Source: QALR01 sp045124015 (GTDB lineage: Bacteria > Bacillota > Clostridia > Oscillospirales > CAG-272). Taken from it: a stretch of 37,237 bases of DNA. Position 1 is the stretch's first letter; the number at the start of each line of letters is the position of its first letter. A program made the translations under genes and the position numbers. The stretch covers positions 1 to 37,237 of the forward strand of contig JBGVLA010000111.1 of the NCBI GenBank assembly GCA_045124015.1, written 5' to 3'. This document shows, in pieces, positions 26,630 through 34,816 of this stretch. A model generated the notes under the pieces. The model searched no databases. It saw nothing but the letters and a program-made list of their open reading frames with translations, and was not told the origin of the DNA.

Positions 26630-28834
26630 ATGAGCTCCGAAAACATATTCCATCGTTTTTCCCCTCTCGTGCAGGATTTCATCTATGCAGGCGGATGGGA
26701 GACATTGCGCCCCATTCAGATCGCCGCCGCCGAGGTCATCTTTGACACCAACGACAATCTGATTTTGTCCTCCGATACCGCATCGGGTAAGACGGAAGCG
26801 TCCTTCTTCCCCATCATCACGGAAATCGAAGGCTCGATGGCAGAATCGATTGAGGTGCTGTATATCGCACCGCTGAAAAGCTTGATCAACGACCAGTTTG
26901 AACGCATCGATATGCTTCTCCGTGATAGCGGTATCCCCGTTTTTCATTGGCATGGCGATGTCGCATCCTCACATAAAAACAAGCTCTTGAAGCGCCCTGC
27001 AGGGGTGCTCCAAATCACGCCCGAGTCTCTGGAAAGTATGCTGATGAACCGCCACAGCGATATATTTCGACTCTTCGGCGGACTTCGCTATGTCATCATC
27101 GATGAAATTCACACCTTGATGGGGGTAGACCGTGGCAATCAGATCCTCTGTCAGCTTGACCGTATCGCGGAGCTGATCGGCTATCATCCGCGCCGTATCG
27201 GACTTTCCGCCACGATCGGCGACCTTGAAAAAGCGAGAGAGTGGCTCACGGGAAACAGCGGCAGATACACGCAGATTCCCATGGTAAGCTCTCAAAAAAG
27301 CCGTATGCGCCTCGCCCTCGAGCATTTTTACATTCAAGACACCACGACTGACCGCGAGCTTTCCGCCGCAGAGCATCCCGAAAGTGCCGTCATGCTCGAC
27401 GCAGGCTACGAATACGTTTACGACTGCGTAAAAGACAGAAAAAGCATCGTTTTTTCCAATTCGCGCGAGGAAACGGAATACGTTACCGCCACTCTGCGCC
27501 AGATCGCAGGAAACCGCGAGGACGAGGACGTTTTCTATATTCATCACGGCAATCTTTCCGCCGCCATCCGCGAAGAAGCGGAAGCCAAGCTCAAAGAAGC
27601 GCAAAAGTGCGTTGCCTGCGCCACGGTTACGCTTGAACTCGGCATCGACATCGGTAAGATTGAGCGCATCATGAACATCGGCGCGCCCAATACCGTCGCA
27701 AGCTTTCTCCAAAGACTCGGCAGAAGCGGACGAAAAACGGGCATCCCCGAAATGTTCATGGTCTTCCGCGAGGAAAAGCCCCTCCCCGATACGCCCCTGC
27801 CTCAGCTGATCCCATGGGAACTTATTCGAGGTATCGCGGTGGTTCAGCTTTATATCGAAGAAAAATTCATCGAGCCGCCGTCCATCAAAAAAATGCCCCT
27901 TTCGCTGATGTTCCAGCAAACGCTCAGCATCCTTGCCTCCTCGGGTGAAAATACAGCGAAACGCCTTGCAAGCAAGGTCCTGACCCTTTCTCCCTTTCAA
28001 CACGTTGAAAAAGAAGTTTACCGCTCCTTGCTCGTTTCGATGATCAAAAACGATTATATCGAAATGACGGAAAACGGCGGTCTGATTTTGGGGCTTCGCG
28101 GCGAAAAACTGACGAAAAGCTTCAAATTTTACGCGGTTTTCAAGGATAGCGAGGATTATTCCGTGAAACACGAAAGCGAAGAGATCGGCACGATCTCCTC
28201 TCCCCCGCCCGTCGGCGACCGCTTTGCGCTTGCAGGCAGAGTTTGGGAGGTGGAGGAGCTTGACCTTTCGAGAAAGCTCATTTACGTGCATCCCGTTCCC
28301 GGTAAAATGCAAGTCGCATGGCCGGGAGAATACGGTGAGATCCACACCAAGATTCTCGAAATGATGCAAAAGATTCTCTCCTCCGACGTAGAATATCCCT
28401 ATCTCAAATCGAACGCCAAGGAACGCCTTGCGGCGGCGCGCCGTGTCTTCAAAAACGCCAATATGGATCAAACAATGCTCGTTTCTCTCGGCGGAAACAC
28501 ACGCTGTCTGCTCCCTTGGCTCGGCACGCGCTCATTCCGCACGCTCCGCAAATATTTGCAAAAAAATGCCTCCTATTTCGGCATTTACGGGCTTGAATTT
28601 GACGGATGTTATTATATGACCTTCAAATGCGACAAAGACTCCGACGAGCTTTTGGAGATCATCAAGCACAAAATCACACACGATACCATCATTCCCATCG
28701 ACCTTGTCGGCAAGGGCGAATGTCCTATTTTTGAAAAATATGATCCCTGTATCCCACCCGAGCTTCTCCGCGAGGCGTACGCCACGGATAAGCTCCGCAC
28801 CGATGAAATGAAGCTTCGCTTTGCGGTGGATTGA
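26630..28834 (+). CDS. Lhr-like superfamily 2 DEAD/DEAH-box helicase
   Basis: Cytosolic ATP-dependent nucleic-acid helicase, 734 residues. Start MSSENIFHRFSPLVQ follows AAAGGAG. Motifs: Q-like region GGWETLRPIQ (about 23-32), motif I SDTASGKTEA (about 49-58), IAPLKSLINDQ (Ia), TPESLESML (Ib), DEIH (II, about 160-163), SATIGD (III), IVFSNSREETE (IV), TLELGIDIG (V) and QRLGRSGR (VI). The Ser-Ala-Thr and GRSGR patterns and the C-terminal winged-helix plus beta region fit the Lhr family, but it is shorter than Lhr-Core proteins and lacks the DUF1998 zinc domain of MrfA/YprA as far as I can see. DNA repair is the likely role; no partner gene is adjacent. Confidence 0.85.
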   Translation: MSSENIFHRFSPLVQDFIYAGGWETLRPIQIAAAEVIFDTNDNLILSSDTASGKTEASFFPIITEIEGSMAESIEVLYIAPLKSLINDQFERIDMLLRDSGIPVFHWHGDVASSHKNKLLKRPAGVLQITPESLESMLMNRHSDIFRLFGGLRYVIIDEIHTLMGVDRGNQILCQLDRIAELIGYHPRRIGLSATIGDLEKAREWLTGNSGRYTQIPMVSSQKSRMRLALEHFYIQDTTTDRELSAAEHPESAVMLDAGYEYVYDCVKDRKSIVFSNSREETEYVTATLRQIAGNREDEDVFYIHHGNLSAAIREEAEAKLKEAQKCVACATVTLELGIDIGKIERIMNIGAPNTVASFLQRLGRSGRKTGIPEMFMVFREEKPLPDTPLPQLIPWELIRGIAVVQLYIEEKFIEPPSIKKMPLSLMFQQTLSILASSGENTAKRLASKVLTLSPFQHVEKEVYRSLLVSMIKNDYIEMTENGGLILGLRGEKLTKSFKFYAVFKDSEDYSVKHESEEIGTISSPPPVGDRFALAGRVWEVEELDLSRKLIYVHPVPGKMQVAWPGEYGEIHTKILEMMQKILSSDVEYPYLKSNAKERLAAARRVFKNANMDQTMLVSLGGNTRCLLPWLGTRSFRTLRKYLQKNASYFGIYGLEFDGCYYMTFKCDKDSDELLEIIKHKITHDTIIPIDLVGKGECPIFEKYDPCIPPELLREAYATDKLRTDEMKLRFAVD

Positions 28835-28844
28835 TTTCCGCCTT

Positions 28845-28871
28845 AGGCTCTCCCCACAGGAGAGCCTTTTT
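28845..28871 (+). terminator. Terminator of the Lhr-like helicase gene
   Basis: AGGCTCTC/GAGAGCCT stem followed by TTTTTC, 10 bases after the stop. Confidence 0.85.
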
Positions 28872-28881
28872 CGGCACAAGC

Positions 28882-28911
28882 AAAAAGGACAGGCAAAAGC
28901 CTGTCCTTTTT
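28882..28911 (-). terminator. Terminator of the sodium-pump gene pair
   Basis: AAAAAGGACAGGC/GCCTGTCCTTTTT symmetrical stem with AAAA loop; works in both directions and separates convergent transcripts. Confidence 0.85.
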
Positions 28912-28921
28912 CATATACACT

Positions 28922-29083
28922 TTATTTTTTCTTATTGGTTGCTTTACCGAGAAGCCAAACGGCGCCGATGATAACACCTGTTACGGCAAAGATACTCAAA
29001 TATGCCAACGCAGACTTGAGAAGCACTTCGGTAAACGGCATTTCGGTAACAACTTCAGCAGCTGCTGTGAGAAGCTTAGGCAT
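28922..29083 (-). CDS. Tiny membrane protein, possible OadG/decarboxylase small subunit
   Basis: A 53-residue protein: MPKLLTAAAEVVTEMPFTEV, a single hydrophobic helix (about 22-47, LLKSALAYLSIFAVTGVIIG), and a Lys-rich end (KATNKKK). Start follows AGGAGGAT. It is 39 bases downstream of the OadB-like gene and shares its transcript. Sodium-pumping decarboxylases contain small single-helix subunits (OadG gamma, MmdD/MmdE) that hold the carboxyltransferase to the beta subunit, so this is a good candidate, but it is too short for sequence-based proof and lacks the soluble C-terminal part of OadG. Confidence 0.75.
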   Translation of the reverse strand: MPKLLTAAAEVVTEMPFTEVLLKSALAYLSIFAVTGVIIGAVWLLGKATNKKK

Positions 29084-29122
29084 AATATCCTCCTAAAAAT
29101 TTTAGAATGTTACGGGTTGTCA

Positions 29123-30250
29123 TCAACCGAAGAAGGTTAGGATAAGACCACCGGCAATAACGGATGCGATCTGACCGGAAACGTTGACACCGATGGAATG
29201 CATGAGAAGGAAGTTCTGGTCGTCTTCTTTGAGACCCATCTTATGAACGACACGCGCAGACATCGGGAATGCAGAGATACCTGCCGCACCGATCATGGGG
29301 TTGATCTTGGTCTTGGAGAAGAGATTGAGGAACTTCGCAAACATAACGCCGCCGAAGGTATCGAAAATGAAGCCGAAAAGACCGAGAGCGAGGATCATCA
29401 AAGTTTCGAGAACGAGGAACTTTTCTGCCTGCATCTGGAGTGCAACGGAGATACCAAGGAAGATGGTAACGAGGTTTGCGAGAACCTTCTGCGCGGTTTC
29501 GGAAAGGCTATCCAAAACGCCGCATTCACGGATCAGGTTACCGAACATAAGGAAGAAGACGAGAGATGCGCTGAGAGGAGCGACCATTGCCGCGATCATG
29601 GTGATGACGATCGGGAAAAGGATTCTCGTGGTCTTGGAAACCTCGCCCGGCTTATAGGGCATACGGATAAGACGTTCTTTCTTGGTGGTAAGAGCCTTGA
29701 TTACAGGAGGCTGAATGATCGGCACGAGCGCCATATACGAGTACGCCGCAACGATGATCGCACCGCCGTATTGTGATTTGAGTGTATTGGCAACGAAGAT
29801 TGCAGTCGGGCCGTCAGCCGCCGCAATAACGCCGATAGACGCCGCATCGTTGACAGGGAAACCGAACAAACCGTTCGCAAGCACGAGTGTGAAGAAGATA
29901 CCAAACTGCGCTGCCGCACCGAAAAGGAGCAGCTTCGGGTTGGAAAGCAGAGGACCGAAGTCGATCATCGCACCGATACCGATGAAGAGAAGGAGCGGGA
30001 AAAGTTCGTTGGCAATACCTGCATTGAAGAGGGTCGTCAGCGGACCGTGTTCCGTAATCGCGTCAACCATCGGGATATTGACAAGAATCGTACCAAAGCC
30101 CATCGGAAGCAGAAGCGTCGGTTCCATTTCTTTCTTGATAGCAAGATAGATCAGAAGACCGCCGATGCACCACATAAAGACCTGTCCAAGGGTCAGCTGT
30201 GTAAAGCTTCCAAGCAAAGCGTTTACACTTTCGCGTAAAATGTCAAGCAT
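29123..30250 (-). CDS. Sodium-translocating decarboxylase beta subunit (OadB/GcdB/MmdB family)
   Basis: Integral membrane subunit that couples decarboxylation of a carboxybiotin-bound substrate to sodium export, 375 residues. Start chosen at MLDILRESVNALLGSF, with AAAGGTG upstream; the longer frame adds 17 residues that overlap the leader. Family features: GTILVNIP, GIGAMIDFGPLLSNPK, the IAAADGPTAIF segment carrying the family's essential Asp, and GAAGISAFPMSARVVHKMG followed by GVNVSGQIASVIAGG near the end. About nine to ten hydrophobic segments. No carboxyltransferase (alpha) or biotin-carrier gene is nearby, so the substrate (oxaloacetate, methylmalonyl-CoA or glutaconyl-CoA) cannot be told. 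Confidence 0.93.
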   Translation of the reverse strand: MLDILRESVNALLGSFTQLTLGQVFMWCIGGLLIYLAIKKEMEPTLLLPMGFGTILVNIPMVDAITEHGPLTTLFNAGIANELFPLLLFIGIGAMIDFGPLLSNPKLLLFGAAAQFGIFFTLVLANGLFGFPVNDAASIGVIAAADGPTAIFVANTLKSQYGGAIIVAAYSYMALVPIIQPPVIKALTTKKERLIRMPYKPGEVSKTTRILFPIVITMIAAMVAPLSASLVFFLMFGNLIRECGVLDSLSETAQKVLANLVTIFLGISVALQMQAEKFLVLETLMILALGLFGFIFDTFGGVMFAKFLNLFSKTKINPMIGAAGISAFPMSARVVHKMGLKEDDQNFLLMHSIGVNVSGQIASVIAGGLILTFFG

Positions 30251-30291
30251 CTTGAAAAACACCTTTCTGATGAAAAATTTTATATAAGAAT

Positions 30292-30320
30292 ATATTACCA
30301 CATTATGAACAAGAAATCAA
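30292..30320 (-). promoter_or_regulatory. Promoter of the sodium-pump gene pair
   Basis: Minus-strand TTGATT (30315-30320), 17-bp spacer, TAATAT (30292-30297). Confidence 0.65.
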
Positions 30321-30352
30321 CAATTTATGAAAAATAATTTTATGGGATTTAC

Positions 30353-30379
30353 AAAAGCGAGGCTCACCACCTCGCTTTT
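30353..30379 (-). terminator. Terminator of the methyltransferase-like gene
   Basis: AAAAGCGAGG/CCTCGCTTTT stem, symmetrical, 6 bases past the stop of the 30386-31390 gene. Confidence 0.8.
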
Positions 30380-30385
30380 CTCAAG

Positions 30386-31390
30386 TTATTTTTGATAAAA
30401 ATTCGTTACTGCGCCGAAAAATGCATCGATATTTTCCCATTTTGCCATCGGCGGAATATCACAGCCCGAGGAAATGATGAAATTCGGATGCGCCTTGCAT
30501 GTTTCAAGAAGCGTCTCCGTCGCCTTTGCGATCGATTCGGGCGTGCCGTTACGAAATTCACCGACAGGGTCAATATTGCCAAACACAGGCACGTCAGACG
30601 GCATCTTTTCGAGCATCGCCTTCATATCGACGGCATTGCCGAAATGATATGCCGCCGCGCCCGAGGAAACGATCCCCTCCGCAAGATTCAAGATCGCATC
30701 ACCGCAGTTGTGATAGATCACAAGAAAATCATCTGTCTGCACAGCGTCTACGATCTTTTTCATATAGGGCGCGGCAAATTCCTCCATAAGAGAAGGAGAA
30801 AGAAGTCCCGCAAGCGGCTCTGCGACCATAACGCCACCTGCTCCCGTTTTCTTATAAGCATTCATATAATCAATAAGGAAAGAAGTTACCTTTTCCAGTA
30901 CCGCATGCACCATATCGGGCTCTTCATAGCAAAGCACCATGATCTCCGAAACGTCGAGAAGTCTGCCTGCAAGGCTGTACGGACCGATGACTCCCGCAAA
31001 AACAGGTCTGTCCGTAATGAGCTTGCAAGCCTTTTCGATGGCTTCGATATAAAGCCCTGTCCGTCCTGCACCAACCGCGGGAATCTCCAAAGCCTCCGCG
31101 TCCTCTTCGCTTTCGATGATAGCGCCAACGATCGTCGGCACCTCGTGATCGCTCGTCTTGACCGTCGCGCCAAACGCTTCCGCCTCCACGGAAAGGTCCA
31201 TCATGCTGACCGATGCCATGCTCGGTACGCGGTCTGCGATCATTTTCATGCCCTTTGCCTGCATATCGCTATCGGAGATCAGCTCCTTGACCGTAATTCC
31301 CAGTAATTGCACAGAAGGAAAAGAAAGAATCGGAAACGCTTTCTTTTCGTTCGAATTTTTTATAGTTTCAAGCCATGCTTTCATATTCAT
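30386..31390 (-). CDS. Uroporphyrinogen decarboxylase-family protein, probable Zn corrinoid/CoM-type methyltransferase
   Basis: TIM-barrel protein of the uroporphyrinogen decarboxylase superfamily, 334 residues. Start at MNMKAWLETIK follows GCGAGG. It carries the zinc signature of MtaA/MtbA/CmuA methyltransferases: IYHNCGD (His-x-Cys, about 230-235) and a later Cys in SSGCDIPPMAKW (about 307), rather than the substrate-binding set of true HemE. GVIGPYSLAGRLLDVSE and EPLAGLLSPSLMEEF are typical of the methyltransferase branch. Such enzymes move methyl groups between a corrinoid protein and a thiol or tetrahydrofolate, but no corrinoid-protein gene is adjacent. It is divergent from the BNR/GH2 pair and has its own promoter. 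Confidence 0.85.
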   Translation of the reverse strand: MNMKAWLETIKNSNEKKAFPILSFPSVQLLGITVKELISDSDMQAKGMKMIADRVPSMASVSMMDLSVEAEAFGATVKTSDHEVPTIVGAIIESEEDAEALEIPAVGAGRTGLYIEAIEKACKLITDRPVFAGVIGPYSLAGRLLDVSEIMVLCYEEPDMVHAVLEKVTSFLIDYMNAYKKTGAGGVMVAEPLAGLLSPSLMEEFAAPYMKKIVDAVQTDDFLVIYHNCGDAILNLAEGIVSSGAAAYHFGNAVDMKAMLEKMPSDVPVFGNIDPVGEFRNGTPESIAKATETLLETCKAHPNFIISSGCDIPPMAKWENIDAFFGAVTNFYQK

Positions 31391-31427
31391 ATCGGATCCT
31401 CGCACCTTTCAAAATGCATTTTTTCAC

Positions 31428-31456
31428 AGTATAGCAAAGACTTTTTCAAAATGCAA
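31428..31456 (-). promoter_or_regulatory. Promoter of the methyltransferase-like gene
   Basis: Minus-strand TTGCAT (31451-31456), 17-bp spacer, TATACT (31428-31433). Confidence 0.65.
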
Positions 31457-31549
31457 GTATACCCTTTCGGATTTGCCCCATTTTACAAGGATTTCCCCAT
31501 TTTTACAAAAGCAAGCACGATAAAACGAAACGATTCTCTCAAAAAATTA

Positions 31550-31578
31550 TTGACACTTCCCCTTTTCTGTGTTACGAT
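31550..31578 (+). promoter_or_regulatory. Promoter of the BNR-propeller/GH2 operon
   Basis: TTGACA (31550-31555), 17-bp spacer, TACGAT (31573-31578), 49 bases before the ATG. Divergent from the methyltransferase promoter. Confidence 0.75.
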
Positions 31579-31627
31579 GAAAATAGAGATTCCAAACGCT
31601 TCAAAAATGGGAAAGGAAAGAAAATTT

Positions 31628-32683
31628 ATGCTTTGGAAAACCATTTCTCATGATCGTTATACGGTGGAAATCGAAACACCAACGGTTTATGTAGATAACA
31701 AGGCACGCCGCCGAAGCGGTCATATGTCTCATGCCATGGCGGAGTTTGCGAAGGGTTGCTTCATCGATTTCAATTCCAATTGCTCTGCCGTCCTTTGGAA
31801 CGGACATATGCCATACGGTTGGGTGGAGTATCGCATTTCGAAAGACGCAGGAAAAACCTACTCCGATATCCAAACGCTGCAATATTCGATGGATGAATTT
31901 TTGGACGGCGTTACCATGATATCCGTGGAAAAAGCGGTCGCTTGCGATGACGGCACCATCGTTGCGCTTTGTCTGCGCAATGACGGCACACACAAATACC
32001 GTTGTGAGCCTTGGGACACCCCCACCTTCATCACCTCGCGCGACGAGGGCAAAACATGGTCCGCGCCTCAAGTGTACTCTCCCTATCGAGGCAGAACCTA
32101 CGATGCGTTCTATCACCAAGGCGTCATTTACGTGCTCCATCTCTGCAATGAGCATTTCACGGGGACCCTGCCCGAGCACGTCTACCGACTGTATAAGAGC
32201 TACGATAACGGCAAGACGTTTGAAGAAGCCTCCGTACTTCCCATCGACCCCATCGGTCGCGGCTACGGCTCGATCTTAATGGATGAAAACAACGTTCTCC
32301 ACGGTTACGCCTATAATGTCAACGCGGAAGATCAAATGGACCACGCGGTCAGCTACGATTTCGGCAAAACATGGACGCTCCTTCCCCCCTGCTATTTGGC
32401 AAGGGGCATCCGCAATCCGCAGACGGCGCAGATCGACGGTATTTACGTTCTTCACGGCAGAGCAGGCGATCTCAAGGGCTTCGTTTTGTATACCTCCGAA
32501 AATGGTTCGGATTGGGATGACGGCTGTATGCTTATCGAAAAAGAAGGCGTTTCCGCTTATTATTCCAACAATTTGAATCTGACGGATGAAAAAGGCAATT
32601 TTCTTTTGATGCAATATTCCGATAGCTACGACGGCAACCGCGTCAACGTGATGCACGCAAACCTGAGAATAAAAAGAATTTAA
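31628..32683 (+). CDS. Sialidase-like six-bladed propeller protein with Asp-box (BNR) repeats
   Basis: Cytosolic (no signal peptide) beta-propeller, 351 residues. Start MLWKTISHDRY follows GGGAAAGG; the frame is open upstream but precedes the promoter. Four Asp boxes of the S-x-D-x-G-x-T-[WFY] type are visible: SKDAGKTY, SRDEGKTW, SYDNGKTF and SYDFGKTW. This gives a sialidase/neuraminidase fold. The N-terminal FRIP/YRIP motif of GH33 sialidases is not present, so true sialidase activity is doubtful; another exo-glycosidase or lyase of the same fold is possible. It shares a transcript with the GH2 enzyme 30 bases downstream, pointing to intracellular breakdown of an imported oligosaccharide. 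Confidence 0.8.
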   Translation: MLWKTISHDRYTVEIETPTVYVDNKARRRSGHMSHAMAEFAKGCFIDFNSNCSAVLWNGHMPYGWVEYRISKDAGKTYSDIQTLQYSMDEFLDGVTMISVEKAVACDDGTIVALCLRNDGTHKYRCEPWDTPTFITSRDEGKTWSAPQVYSPYRGRTYDAFYHQGVIYVLHLCNEHFTGTLPEHVYRLYKSYDNGKTFEEASVLPIDPIGRGYGSILMDENNVLHGYAYNVNAEDQMDHAVSYDFGKTWTLLPPCYLARGIRNPQTAQIDGIYVLHGRAGDLKGFVLYTSENGSDWDDGCMLIEKEGVSAYYSNNLNLTDEKGNFLLMQYSDSYDGNRVNVMHANLRIKRI

Positions 32684-32713
32684 TAAATAATCATATAATG
32701 AAAGGATATTACT

Positions 32714-34462
32714 ATGACTACAAGAAACGCATATCCCCGTCCCGAGCTTGTCCGTGAAAATTGGACAAATCTCTGCGGTGAGTGGGAATTTGAATTTGAT
32801 TTCGGCAAAACCGGCAAGGCTCGCGACATTCAGAACAAGGCAAAGCTCGAACGCACCATCAACGTACCTTTCTGCCCCGAAAGCAAGCTTTCCGGCATCG
32901 AATACAAAGATTTCATCAATGCTTGTTGGTATCGTAAGACCATTAGCGTTGCACCGAAGGCAGGCGAACGCACCATTCTCAATTTTGAAGCGGCTTATTA
33001 TACCACAGAAGTTTTCGTAAACGGCAAAATGATCGGCAAGCATAACGGCGGTTATACTCCTTTTTCTTTTGATATCACAGATGCCGTTGTTGCAGGCGAA
33101 AACAGCATCGCCGTTTACTGCGAAGGCGATGCACGCGACAAAAAGCAACCCTCCGGCAAGCAGAGCGACCGTTACGCGTCCTACGGCTGCTTCTATACCC
33201 GTTCCACAGGTATTTACGCGCCCGTATGGCTCGAAACCGTTCCCGCGACCTATCTCACCGCGATCAAGCTCGACCCCGACACGGATAACAGCCGTCTTTT
33301 CTGTGAGCTTACCCTTTCCGCATACGGTGAAAAGACCGTTACTCTCACCGCGAAGCTCGATGGCAAGACCGTCGGTACGGCAAGCGCGAAGACTACCATG
33401 AAGACCGCGAAAGCCGTCCTTGACCTCGATACCCTCTCTCTTTGGAGCATCGAAACACCTACGCTTTACGACCTTGAGATCAAGATCGAAAGCGAAAACG
33501 GCATCGATACCGTCAAATCCTACTTTGGCATGAGAAAGATCGAGCTTGATAAGATGTGTCTGCTCATCAACGGCAAGCGCGTTTTCCAGCGTCTCGTCCT
33601 TGACCAGGGCTATTATCCCGAGGGTGTTTATACCGCTCCCGACGACGACGCTTTTGCAAAGGATATCAAGCTTTCTCAGCGTATCGGCTTTAACGGCGCA
33701 AGACTTCACGAAAGAGTATTTGAACGCCGTTTCCTCTATGAAGCAGACAGACTCGGCTATCTCGTTTGGGGCGAATATCCCAACTGGGGCTTTGATTACA
33801 CAAATGACGCCAACACCTACATCTATCTCAGAGAATGGACCGAATCCATGGCGCGTGATTATAACCACCCTGCCCTTATCGGTTGGTGTCCCTTCAATGA
33901 AACATGGGATATCGACGGCAATGAGCAGTCCAAGGAAATGCTCCGCACCATCTATGAAGAAACCAAGCGTCTTGACCCTGTTCGTCCTTGCATCGATACC
34001 AGCGGCAACTTCCATGTTGTAACGGATATTTACGATATCCACGACTACAACCAGAGTCCGGAAGCATTCCAAAAACGTTACTCTGCGATGACCGAAACCG
34101 AAGTTTTCGAGAATATGAACAAAGCGAAAAAGCGTCAGCAATACGAGGGTCAGCCTTATTTCATCAGCGAATACGGCGGCATCAAGTGGGCAAAGGATCA
34201 GGAAGCAGAAAACAACCAGCAGGTAAGCTGGGGATATGGCGATGCACCGCGTAGCATTGACGAATACGTAGAGCGTTTCGTTGGACTCACAGGTGTACTC
34301 ATGGATACCGAAAAGATCTGCGGTCTTTGCTATACACAGCTTTATGACGTAGAGCAGGAGCAGAACGGCGTATATTATTACGACCGCACCCCCAAATTCA
34401 CCGAAGAAACGATGGATAAGCTCGCGGCAGTGCTGAAGCGCAAGGCAGCAATTGAGAAATAA
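32714..34462 (+). CDS. Glycoside hydrolase family 2 enzyme (beta-galactosidase/glucuronidase type)
   Basis: Cytosolic retaining glycosidase, 582 residues, compact three-domain GH2 form (jelly-roll sugar-binding domain about 10-180, Ig-like domain about 185-275, TIM barrel about 280-575). Acid/base Glu396 in CPFNETWD (the N-E pair) and nucleophile Glu486 in FISEYGG are both present. The barrel begins LLINGKRVFQRLVLDQGYYPEG. AAAGGA upstream of ATG. It follows the BNR protein in one operon and ends at a strong terminator. Specificity among galactoside, glucuronide, mannoside or arabinoside cannot be set by eye; I see no obvious glucuronide-specific N-x-K motif. Confidence 0.93.
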   Translation: MTTRNAYPRPELVRENWTNLCGEWEFEFDFGKTGKARDIQNKAKLERTINVPFCPESKLSGIEYKDFINACWYRKTISVAPKAGERTILNFEAAYYTTEVFVNGKMIGKHNGGYTPFSFDITDAVVAGENSIAVYCEGDARDKKQPSGKQSDRYASYGCFYTRSTGIYAPVWLETVPATYLTAIKLDPDTDNSRLFCELTLSAYGEKTVTLTAKLDGKTVGTASAKTTMKTAKAVLDLDTLSLWSIETPTLYDLEIKIESENGIDTVKSYFGMRKIELDKMCLLINGKRVFQRLVLDQGYYPEGVYTAPDDDAFAKDIKLSQRIGFNGARLHERVFERRFLYEADRLGYLVWGEYPNWGFDYTNDANTYIYLREWTESMARDYNHPALIGWCPFNETWDIDGNEQSKEMLRTIYEETKRLDPVRPCIDTSGNFHVVTDIYDIHDYNQSPEAFQKRYSAMTETEVFENMNKAKKRQQYEGQPYFISEYGGIKWAKDQEAENNQQVSWGYGDAPRSIDEYVERFVGLTGVLMDTEKICGLCYTQLYDVEQEQNGVYYYDRTPKFTEETMDKLAAVLKRKAAIEK

Positions 34463-34468
34463 TATTTT

Positions 34469-34502
34469 ACGCAGACGGCGAAAGCCGTCTGCGTTCTTTT
34501 TT
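34469..34502 (+). terminator. Terminator of the BNR/GH2 operon
   Basis: ACGCAGACGGC/GCCGTCTGCGT stem with GAAA loop and a TCTTTTTT tail. Confidence 0.9.
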
Positions 34503-34732
34503 ATCTGTATTCTTCTCAACTTTTTTCTTTTTGAATAATCCATGCAGGCGAAATGGATTTACCTCAGATGTGCTTGCGCTCATTACAAAAAGCAATAGTC
34601 GAACGGCGCTAAAGCGCCGTCAAACATGAATACAAGAAAAGTATAGAAAAACATTCATTCAACAAAAGCAACAAAAGAGAAAAAGCAAACTATGCACCCT
34701 GCACAAAATTACAATTCTCCGACAAAAAATTC
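34503..34732. other. AT-rich intergenic stretch with one GC-rich hairpin
   Basis: No gene, RNA or mobile-element signature seen. The only feature is a perfect hairpin ACGGCGCT/AGCGCCGT (34603-34620) with no T-run, followed by A-rich sequence rich in CAAAAG-like words leading into the promoter at 34733. Confidence 0.5.
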
Positions 34733-34761
34733 TTGACAAATCACCCATACCTGCGTATAAT
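34733..34761 (+). promoter_or_regulatory. Promoter of the citrate synthase-GntR-aconitase operon
   Basis: TTGACA (34733-34738), 17-bp spacer, TATAAT (34756-34761), both perfect consensus, so control is probably by repression. Confidence 0.92.
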
Positions 34762-34763
34762 GG

Positions 34764-34792
34764 TTGGTATACCAATCACAAATTGTATACAA
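34764..34792. promoter_or_regulatory. Two GTATAC-centred palindromic operators, probable GntR/FCD binding sites
   Basis: TTGGTATACCAA (34764-34775) and TTGTATACAA (34783-34792) are perfect palindromes with centres 18 bp apart, directly after the -10 box and over the expected transcription start. Their form fits operators of FadR/FCD-type GntR repressors. The operon's second gene encodes such a regulator, so autorepression is the simplest reading. A related arm pair ATAC/GTAT follows at 34796-34805. Confidence 0.75.
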
Positions 34793-34816
34793 GAATACAA
34801 GTATAAGGAGAACCCC

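Noticed and set aside
34503..34732. Possible small RNA or attachment site in the gap before the citrate operon
   Set aside because: Only one simple hairpin without a U-tract; no direct repeats, integrase or tRNA end.
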